Assembly: GCF_013373865.1 (NCBI RefSeq)
Contig: NC_050476.1
Span: 12,427,001-12,491,000, forward strand
DNA length: 64,000 nt
Source of the DNA: Monomorium pharaonis
Taxonomy: Eukaryota > Arthropoda > Insecta > Hymenoptera > Formicidae
Direction of reading: 5' to 3'
Shown: piece by piece, positions 56,104 to 64,000 of the stretch
Numbering within the stretch: position 1 is the first letter of the stretch
Layout: each line of letters opens with the position of its first letter
Program-made: the position numbers and the translations under genes
The notes under the pieces: generated by a model
Told to the model about the DNA's origin: nothing
The model's database searches: none
Seen by the model: the letters and a program-made list of their open reading frames with translations, nothing else

Positions 56104-56260
56104 AGTACAGATGGACACGTTGCAAATGGACATAAAATAATGTATACCGTACATATCTACATCATAAATAAGTTGTATACCATAAAGTTGTACACCGTAC
56201 ATTTCTACACCGTAACAGTGGTCACACACACACGCACGCACGTACGCATGCACGGCTCGC
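56104..56260. repeat. Small word array with (CACG)n tract
   Basis: gatggacacgttgcaaatgg fits the 15-bp template on the minus strand (gtgtccatttgcaac). It is followed by gtacaccgtacatttctacacc words and a cacacacacgcacgcacg tract, the same order as in 41628-41970. Confidence 0.6.
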
Positions 56261-56587
56261 GCCAAGTGTACGCGCGAGATGCACTACCGTGTATCTTTTA
56301 CGCGAGACGCCATTTGCGAGATTCCGTAGTTATCGAATTCTTAATAATGGCTGAATCGATTGATTTCTAAATAGGCTTAATGGATAACTTGTATCCAGTT
56401 TATATCACAAAAGTGTTTTTATTTCTCCATTACGTGACTTATAAGCGAAGATATTGTGACTTAAAGTTATGCATCAAGAGTAAAATATTTTAAGAAACCT
56501 CGTCATTATTATCGTCGTTGTCGCCCGGGACAGATGGTGAGGATTTGTACTTTTGTTTTCCGCGTGATAAATAGCTTACTAACGTGA
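56261..56587. other. Unannotated sequence
   Basis: No ORF beyond short frames. No repeat partner seen. Confidence 0.4.
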
Positions 56588-56735
56588 CATGGACTACGTT
56601 TACACGACATCCTTAAACAGGTTTAATAACATCGATACTTTTAGAGCTGGCCAATCATAACCATTCCATTCTTCCGAGGAATGGCTGTTTTATAACTCCG
56701 ATGTTGTTAAACCCGACGTGTAAACGTAGTCATGG
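56588..56735. mobile_element. 148-bp MITE, CATGGACTACGTTTACACG ends
   Basis: The left end is mirrored by cgtgtaaacgtagtcatg. It abuts and shares its last bases with the next MITE. Confidence 0.8.
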
Positions 56736-57033
56736 ACTAAGTTTCCACCGAGGTTTCAAATCAGATCAGAGTCGAGTTGAGGTAAAACTTTTTTATAGTG
56801 GAAACGAGCTGAACCCTACTTCAACCCAATTCTAAACGTTTTTAGGATAGGGTTTAGCTTGTTTCCGCCGTAAAAAAAGCGTCTCGATTCACCACGTTGC
56901 AATTGACCACAACCATTTACAGCAATGAATGTTTAGAGTTTTTCTGTTGGACCGTTAATTAGAAAAATGGCGGTCAATTGGGGCGTTTCCCTTTGACCCG
57001 ATTTGAACCCTTAATGGAAACTTAGTCATGGAC
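56731..57033. mobile_element. ~300-bp sister MITE, CATGGACTAAGTTTCCA ends
   Basis: Mirrored by tggaaacttagtcatg. Internal mirror (gggtttagcttgtttccg / 'gtggaaacgagctgaaccc'). Confidence 0.8.
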
Positions 57034-57734
57034 AATTGACAAAAAGTGCGTGTTCGTGTTCGCAGAAGAGCAGAACGAGAAGTTATGTCTTAATTGGCGG
57101 TCGAGTTCGTGTGTCAAGATAATGGTTAAGTTACACAAAATTTTTATTTTCTGTATGGAATAAGTATTCTGAGATAAGATTAATACTTTGTGTTATTTTA
57201 TTTTTAGTGATATAAAAGAAAGAGAGGAAGAAACACTTTACCTAAACTTAGTAGAAAAATAGAAAAAGAAAAAGAAGTGGACGAATAAGAAAGAAGTTAT
57301 AATTAATCTCAAAGCTGGGAATTTACAATGTGTCCGACAGAATATGTAAACTTTAAAAATATTAAATAACGAAATTTTACGAAAAAATGATAGGATGAAG
57401 TGAGTTTATCTTTTTGTGTCAGAAAGTATCTGTATTTCAAGATCTAATTTGTTCTGACGAAATTTTTGCAAAAGATTTAAGAAAATACAAGCTATTTAAT
57501 AAGATTATTATTATCGTATTTATTATTTGAATTTTAAAGAGACACAATAAGAAATTTTGTTATAAAAAATTGTTGACTGTTACACCAAAATTCTCTTTCT
57601 TCTAAACCGGTATGCTGCTGTTGATAATAAGTCCAACTTAATTGGTCAACAAACAAAGGTCCGAGAGAAACTCGACATCTTTGCTATAGTATATTTGCGC
57701 TATCTACTACGAGTAGTAATAAAATAATTCTAAG
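57034..57734 (+). promoter_or_regulatory. Presumed 5' region of the Transib-type element
   Basis: gacaaaaagtgcgtgttcg... followed by a caagataatg/gttaag junction that could be a splice donor, then AT-rich text up to the first ATG at 57735. No CACWATGG-type terminus was found, so the element boundary is open. Confidence 0.3.
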
Positions 57735-59668
57735 ATGAAATTAAGAATAAAAAACCAGGAATTATTCGAAGTATTTATTAAAGCAGAAGAAAAAACACCG
57801 AATATGCTTGTGGAATATTTAAGTAATAAATATGATGTAAATCCTGACCTTATTCCGAAGATTACTACAAAGCTCTCACGACACTTTTTCCCTTTTTACC
57901 CCCTGTAAATAAAAAGTTGAAAAAAGATTTTTATGATAAAAATAAATTTTTACGGAATAATAGATCATGGTTAGAAAGCAATTTTATTGTATCACTTGAT
58001 AATAGTTCAAAACGAAATAAAAAAGACTTTGATGATTGTTCCGTCAAAACTAAAAGAAGAAGAGTACAAAGATTTAACTCATCTGCTACGTCCAGCGAAA
58101 TAGAGTTTGTTTACAAAGAAAATTTACACGTTTCAGGAAAGAAAAGTGACGTAAAAGAGCTAGAAAATATAAATGTACCTGCTTCTGATAAAAAAACAAC
58201 TGAAAATACTAAACCAGTACCACTTACTAAGGAGCAGGCATTAGCTTTATATATTGATGCAAAATTAACTGTTGCACAATGTAAACTAATTAGGGATATA
58301 GCTAAACGACATAATGCCGATATTTTTCCATCTTACGAAAATATTTTAATTGCTAAGAAAGACTGCTATCCGGAAGAATTACATATTATTGAAGCATTTG
58401 CTTCTGTTACTCTTCAAAATTTAGTAAATCATACTGCAAATAGAATATGTAATATTACAGACGTTATAAATCCAGATTTTAAAAGTAAAAAATTAATACT
58501 GCGCAGTAAATGGGGCTGTGATGGCATTTCTGGGTTTAATCAATATAAACAAAAATTTCAAGATCCAGAAAATTCCGATCAATACTTGTTTTTAGTTTCA
58601 ATGGTTTCACTATTACTTACTACAGATTGTAATGAAAAAATAACATTGTGGGAAAATACAAGGCCAGCATCTACAAATTTTTACCGACCAATAAAATTAG
58701 AATATGCCCAAGAAACAAAAGAAAAAGTTCGTGAAACATATAAAGAAATAAAATCACAACCTAATAATCTTCAGGTCACTATTGTTGAAATTAATAGTAC
58801 TAAATATGAAATAAAACATGAAATGGTAAGTACTATGCTAAACGATAAAGCTGTGCAATATATTACCGATACAAGGTCCTCCAGTGTATGTGTTGTATGC
58901 GGATGCACCCCGAAAAAAATGAATGACTTACAAAAAGTCACATTAAAGAAAGAGAATGTCCTAACTTTTGTGTGTGGATTAGCTACTTTGCATGCATGGA
59001 TCAGATGTATGGAGTGCGCACTCCACATTGCATACAGATTACCATTAAAAAAATGGGCCATTAGAGAAGCAGGAGATAAGAAAATATTTGAAAATACTAA
59101 AAAACATATCCAATCAGAAATACGCAAACAGTTAGGCTTAATCGTAGATGTGCCAAAGCAAGGAAGTGGCTCATCAAACGATGGGAATACGGGAAGAAGA
59201 TTCTTTGAAAATTATGAAAAAATTTCAGAAATTACAAGCATAAATAAGGATTTGTTATTTAGATTTTATGTCATCTTACAAGTGATGGATTCAGGAAAAG
59301 CAATTGATTTTGAAAAATTTCGTAATTATACTACCTATACTGCAGAGCTATATATACAAAAATATGAATGGTATTATATGCCAGTAGCGCTCCACAAACT
59401 TCTTATCCATGATGCTCATATCATGTGCTATTTACAGATTTTTATTGGAAAATTGTCTGAGAAGCCACAAGAATCACGAAACAAGGATTTAAAAAGAGCT
59501 CGGGAATGTAATACACGCAAAGATTCTAGGGAACATACCAACGAAGATTTGATACATTATTTATTAATGTCATCTGATCCTTTTATAACAAGTATAAGAA
59601 ATATACAAAACAAAAAATACAAACTCCTTATTCCTGAAGCCATACAATTGCTCTCATTAAATGAATAA
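57735..59668 (+). pseudogene. RAG1/Transib-superfamily DDE transposase, one frameshift
   Basis: The first 57 codons (57735-57908) lead into a 583-residue frame that is open upstream of 57917. One indel in the T-run near 57880-57900 would join them, giving ~640 residues, the usual Transib size. Counting from the residue encoded at 57917, the core has D202 (KWGCDG), D310 (MLNDKAVQY), C325-x-x-C328, H493-x4-H498 and E519 in LSEKPQESRNK. In mouse RAG1 the catalytic triad is D600, D708, E962 with zinc ligands C727, C730, H937 and H942. The D-D spacing of 108 is identical, the H-x4-H spacing is identical, and H-to-E is 21 against 20. The N-terminus is basic (KTKRRRVQR). The zinc-binding and catalytic residues are all present, so it decayed recently or the frameshift is an assembly error. 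Confidence 0.85.
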
Positions 59669-60000
59669 AATCGTTTTAAATCGATTAATTAAATGATAAT
59701 TTATTATAACTTTTAATTTATAGTTAATATAGATACAACAGTTTTTGATAAAAAGATACAAAAATATTTTTTTTAATTAAAAAAATAAATTAAAAATACA
59801 AAAATATTAATATAAATAATAAAAATAAATTAAAATAAAAAAATTTTTTTTAATATTTAAAAAATAAAAACAAACAAAAAAAGAAACAGGATGTAAAATC
59901 GTACTAAGAGCCTCCCCGTGGCGCATCCTGGGTGTTTTATAAATAGCTAATCTTAGGCGTTTTATTACACCCTTGCTTTTATTAATATTAACTGAGAACC
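59669..60000. other. AT-rich 3' flank of the Transib gene
   Basis: A-rich low complexity to 59890, then gtaaaatcgtactaagagcc... with a short gatgtaaaat / gcatcctgggtg block. No inverted end recognised. Confidence 0.4.
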
Positions 60001-60597
60001 AGCAACTGAATATCTTTAATTACATTATTATTAAAGTTCACAGATGTACACTGTTATATATCAGATATCAGCATAAAAGTTTTGATATTATGGATGTAAG
60101 ATTATTAAGTTATTTGGTTTTCGAGTTTTAAGCTTGCACGTTTTAATTAGTAAAAAAATTAAAAAATCGGCCTCAAGGGATCTCTTAGAATTTCAAATTA
60201 CTTTATTTAAAAAAAAAATCATTAAGATTGGTCGAAAATTGACGGCTTTAGAGTAATTTGTCCCGAAATATTCGATTTCCGAACACTGCGACGGTCCTGT
60301 AACTTTTAAGTTCTATAACTCAAAAAATAGTTGAGCAAAATACTTTTAATTATAGTGTTTTGGAAAGCTCTCAAGGTGAGCTACAAGAAAATTTAATGAA
60401 AATTAGGGGGTTTTATTTAAAAAAATTAAGTTGACATACAAATGATCTTCAAACTTGATTCCAAGGTCAAGGCCAAGGTTATCATCTTATGTCCCTCTTA
60501 AAGCCATACAACCTTTGTTTGAAACATTTTTCTATACGATCGCTCCCTGCAAAATTACAAGGGGTGATAGATTAAAATGGACACCCTGTATATACAC
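60001..60597. repeat. MITE-like fragment ending TGGACACCCTGTATA
   Basis: The right end aaaatggacaccctgtatat is the common insect terminus TACAGGGTGTCC reversed. The matching left end was not found. No transposase. Confidence 0.45.
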
Positions 60598-60770
60598 TAG
60601 CGCAAAAAAAAAACGAGACAAAAGTTTTGACCGAATTTTTAGACAATCTTCAAAGTTATGCAACTTTGCGAAAAATCATCCAAATTACATGTACTTTTTT
60701 TTAAATTAAATGGCAAAGACTCTACTTCGAGAATCCCTAGGCGAAAGTTTCATTTGTTATGAACCTTTTG
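60598..60770 (+). repeat. Dispersed repeat, inverted partner of 7478-7672
   Basis: agcgcaaaaaaaaaacgagac through 'gagaatccctaggcgaaagt' matches the reverse complement of the earlier copy. Confidence 0.7.
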
Positions 60771-61285
60771 TATTGCATGAAAACCAAACATGTTTTTTTT
60801 AATTAAAAAGGTAAAAGATTGTTATCATTTTTCACAAGTTTCTCGTTAAAATCTGGCTAATATTAATCTAGATTCTTAAAGTTCATTCTTTTCTAAGCAA
60901 TTAAAAAAAATACATGTCGATACGATGTTTTTTATTGATTGCATACGAGTTTGAAATTTGCACTGCATTTTAGGGTATTTTACTGAATAAATACGGTATT
61001 TTTTAAATATCGTGAATTTTGAGTATTAATATAATATTGCATACTGATTTTATTCGTGTTTAACTCAATTATATTTTTTAGGCGTGGCCATTTTTCGAAT
61101 GAGATTTGACATTGCATGAAGTATATGGACGCCGTATTGACCGCCATATTGAATTTTTCAACAACACCACAGTGCATTTAAAAGTACATGAGAATACGAT
61201 TAATTTGAGCTCTCAAACGTTTCTTTCTGTTGCGTTAAATTTTGGGCACTGTTCTGTCTCAGTTGACGTAAAATGTCCCATATAC
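60771..61285. other. Unannotated AT-rich sequence
   Basis: No repeat partner or convincing ORF. Confidence 0.4.
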
Positions 61286-61289
61286 ATAC

Positions 61290-63173
61290 TGTCACGCGTT
61301 TTCCTTGCGTTTCGCCGTGTGGAATCGCGACGCGGATTAAAAAGGGTACGAAAGAGAAAGAGAGAGAGGATGGACGAAAGCTTCCGAAGTTGTCGCTAAG
61401 CGGTCTGCAGGATTTGTCACGAATGTTGGGCGCCAGACGCGCACTTTCGTCGCGTCAAATCCAAACGCGAAAGTAACACCAAGATCCCGCTTCACACCTG
61501 CACGGAGTATTTAGCCGGCCACTTCAATTTCGATAGAGGGGCGGGGCGGTATGCCACAGGCGAACGTTCGATTACACGAGACGACACACACAACGATACA
61601 AGAAATCACACGCTCTTTGTAAAATAAATTAACAGAACGTTTATTCTGAAGAGAGAAATTAACAAAATAAATGATAATGGAAGAAATTGCAATATAACGG
61701 AAATTTCGCTTAGCGCGCGAATGACGGAACTCGCGAGAGAATAATTGAAATGTTTGAAAACGGAAATTGACGCGAGATTAACCGAGTTAGCTAGAAAGCG
61801 CGAAAGAAATAATTATCATAGAAAAAGACGCGAAAATAACAATCAGTTAGAGAAAGACGCGAAGCTTAACGACGACAAGCCGCGAGACGACAAGTAACGC
61901 GCGAACGCGAATGCGGCGATTATAACGCAAACGACGTTACAATGAGACGACGGCGCGACATTCACGAAACGGGATTGACGGAAATAATACTGACACAAGA
62001 CTTGGGAGGAGCCGGAGCCTCACGCATAATCGCGGATACCGTGGCGCGAATTCTTGAAGCACGCAATGCAATCCAGATGACACGCACTTCGCGCGTGTAC
62101 GGTATGGCGGTCGCGTTACCGGCCTTCTCCTGAGAATTAATGTTCTTCTACGCTACGACCCGGGGCCACGATCCTCGGCAAGTGCGCTTCACAAACGTAA
62201 CTCTACGATACTCGAATCTTAGGGCCTCTACGAGTCCTTGACGGCCCGCTGCGCATGGGAGTCGATCGCTCGTTCCAACACTAAGAAGTACGCCTTCGCG
62301 CACTGTACTACACTAAAGAGCTTGCTCCCAGAACGCTAGCGCGATCCGCCGACTCGCGAGTGGCTTTACAAAATTATACACGCGTTACGGGCAACCTCAC
62401 CGGCTTCCTTGTCTCCCCAAGTTCTCTCCAAGGCCCTCGCTCCACCTCAGGACGTTCGTCCTTCGCTCGTTACGCCAGAAACTCGAGGACGACCGGGCTG
62501 CCGATACGCTATCATGAACAGCTGGTGCGGAAGAGCGCGATCAAGACGCAAGGTGTTCAATCGCAAGTCGATGTGTTCCCCACGAAGAGGGTGCGCTACG
62601 TGGCTGCGCGTGGCGTCAGCCAATAAGGGGTACCCGCTACGCGCTTCGCGACAGCTCGCCCTCAATGACGTACGCGACCCAATTTCGCGAGGCGTTCTTC
62701 AATCGCGGGGCCCTTGATCCTCCTCCCTTGCAGGCGGCTTTCCGGTTAGTCTTATCTCCCCGGGGCCGATACGGGAGGCTGGTTAAAGCTGAAGGGTCTT
62801 CCGCTGCTGCTGGCCTCGTCGGCTTTCCCGATGCGACGTCTCGTCCAGTTTTCTGCCGTGTCGCTCGCGGCTCCCCCTGGGAATCCCATGCCCCCGCGGT
62901 AATCATCCTGTGCCTCGGCCCTGTCCTCTATTTTCCGCTGCTCCGCCAAGGCCGAATTCCTTGTCCTGTACGGTGATCCTCGGTATTTTCACCGAGTGAA
63001 GCGCCCGATGCAAAATACAAAAAGGTATATAATTAGAATTCGCAAATAATATCGCTAATGTGGCCCGCCGAGGATCGCAGTATACTCTCTGCACCTCCCG
63101 GCCGCTAGCGCAAGCACGGGCCTTGTGACGGCGGAGAGACGCTGCGACGCAACAGCGAAACTGCAACGTCACA
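61290..63173 (-). mobile_element. Solo LTR of the GTGACG family with a ~1.24-kb insertion, ATAC duplication
   Basis: On the minus strand it begins TGTGACGTTGCAG at 63173 and ends ACGCGTGACA at 61290. ATAC is at 61286-61289 and 63174-63177. 62546-63173 aligns over its length with 32544-33188. The rest (about 61308-62545) is foreign. Open frames on both strands here are GC-rich shadows. Confidence 0.8.
61308..62545. mobile_element. Insertion within the solo LTR, including an LTR/primer-site fragment
   Basis: Bounded by ccttgcg and cgcaagg. Near 61420-61490 it holds, on the minus strand, gtgaagcgggatcttgg, 'ggatttgacgcgacgaaag' and tctggcgcccaac, homologous to 54735-54830. The remaining ~1 kb is CG-rich with no protein domain seen. 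Confidence 0.5.
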
Positions 63174-63177
63174 ATAC

Positions 63178-64000
63178 ATATAATACGTATATAATATGTC
63201 TAATATAATATATGTGTATAATACGTTTTATACATATTATACAATTTTATACGTAGGGAATTTAGAAAACTACTTGCAGCCCCAAAATGCTCAACCCTAG
63301 GAGTACGTAATAATGTATATTTATAAAATATTTTAAAGAAGATGTAAACTTTGTTCGTCATTTTTAAAGTATTCTAATTCACAGAAAAAATTTCAGAAAT
63401 TTTCTAAAAGAGTATAAAATAATATAAAAATTCTGAAATTGAAACTTATACATGTAACATATGATTCATCCATATGTACACTTGAAAATGAGTTCATAGA
63501 AAATGTCGAAACTTCTGTATTTTTACTGCATATTTTTAAAAGTTTTTTATAAATTATACTGCGCTTGATAATTACTACACCTAACTTGTATCACCGTTTC
63601 CCAATATTTTGTTGTTGTTTATATAACAATTATTAAAAAATATAAAGACTTTTAAGAAAAACTTTGCTGTACATAAATAAATAAGTTAATCTTAATTTAC
63701 ATAAAAGGTATTATATTGAGATTACTTCAATTCTTTAGAAAAAAATTACGTTGGTTCAAAAGAAAAATTACAAACAGATAACCGATCAATGAACGAACCG
63801 CATATAGGTTTGGAACCGTGGTAACATCTCCAATAATATGGTACAAAATATTCTGAGAACATAAGGCATTCTGTAGCGTCATAACACCAGTCATGCATCT
63901 TGCAGCACCTGAAACATTATATTTTTTTCAATTAATATTTGTTTTCTATAAAAAAAAAAAACAAATATTGAAGGAAAACTTTTGAACATACAATTGACTT
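63178..64000. other. AT-rich sequence; no gene
   Basis: TATA-rich text to 63250, then unremarkable non-coding sequence. Confidence 0.5.

Noticed and set aside
62360..63172. Several 65-103-codon frames near the right end
   Set aside because: They fall in the GC-rich solo LTR and overlap one another on both strands. The equivalent frames in the copy at 32544-33188 are not preserved as a protein.
1..64000. tRNA genes
   Set aside because: I looked for B-box-like GGTTCGAATCC text on both strands and found no convincing candidate with a matching A box.

Overview
This window looks like a stretch of insect nuclear genome, most likely an ant or other hymenopteran. The sequence is AT-rich but CpG is common. 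It carries metazoan-type LTR retrotransposons (gypsy, copia, an errantivirus-like element with env) and DNA transposon genes (hAT, PIF/Harbinger, RAG1/Transib type), with dozens of short inverted-repeat elements. The ant suggestion rests on remembered LINE tails and is weak. I found no host protein-coding gene, tRNA or functional rRNA. The window is a nest of transposons, satellites and one probable viral insertion. One assembly gap lies at 9674-10196.

Layout. 0-10 kb: a foldback element, TATA-rich simple sequence, a 158-bp satellite with a 1028-bp higher-order period (about 1.6-4.2 kb), a LINE tail (5.2-5.6 kb), purine-rich modules with splice-like borders (6-8.6 kb), and a palindrome whose second arm runs into the gap. 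10-27 kb: a 14.8-kb block (11718-26535) sits inside a small TA-flanked MITE. It has TG...CA ends and 466-bp inverted arms, and it contains a hAT transposase gene with one stop, a smaller inverted-repeat element, and inside that a complete gypsy element with indistinguishable 206-bp LTRs and an intact 1511-codon gag-pol. 27-37 kb: a 5S-rRNA-derived repeat split by a MITE, a copia element with ATGCC duplications that has lost its reverse transcriptase, a solo LTR, a Harbinger exon, and a 2.7-kb inverted-repeat element holding two further MITEs.

37.8-48 kb: roughly 600-bp inverted arms enclose a broken errantivirus-like element on the minus strand (RT to integrase, env, partial 3' LTR). Its integrase is interrupted by an 867-bp foreign segment with a 299-codon ORF flanked by TGAT direct repeats, which I read as a probable captured viral gene. 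48-57 kb: arrays of 15-bp words, a long inverted-repeat element, LTR fragments, a second 5S-like copy and paired MITEs. 57-64 kb: a RAG1/Transib-type transposase gene with one frameshift, MITE debris, and a minus-strand solo LTR containing another insertion.

Most open frames are transposase or retroelement proteins. Several insertions have an unoccupied copy elsewhere in the window (the copia site at 48.96 kb, the TTC site at 25.34 kb, the TA site at 34.26 kb), so insertion boundaries can be read directly. The strongest leads are the viral-like ORF inside the integrase, the 15-bp arrays that share one 11-nt template, and the Transib-type gene whose residue spacing matches the RAG1 core.
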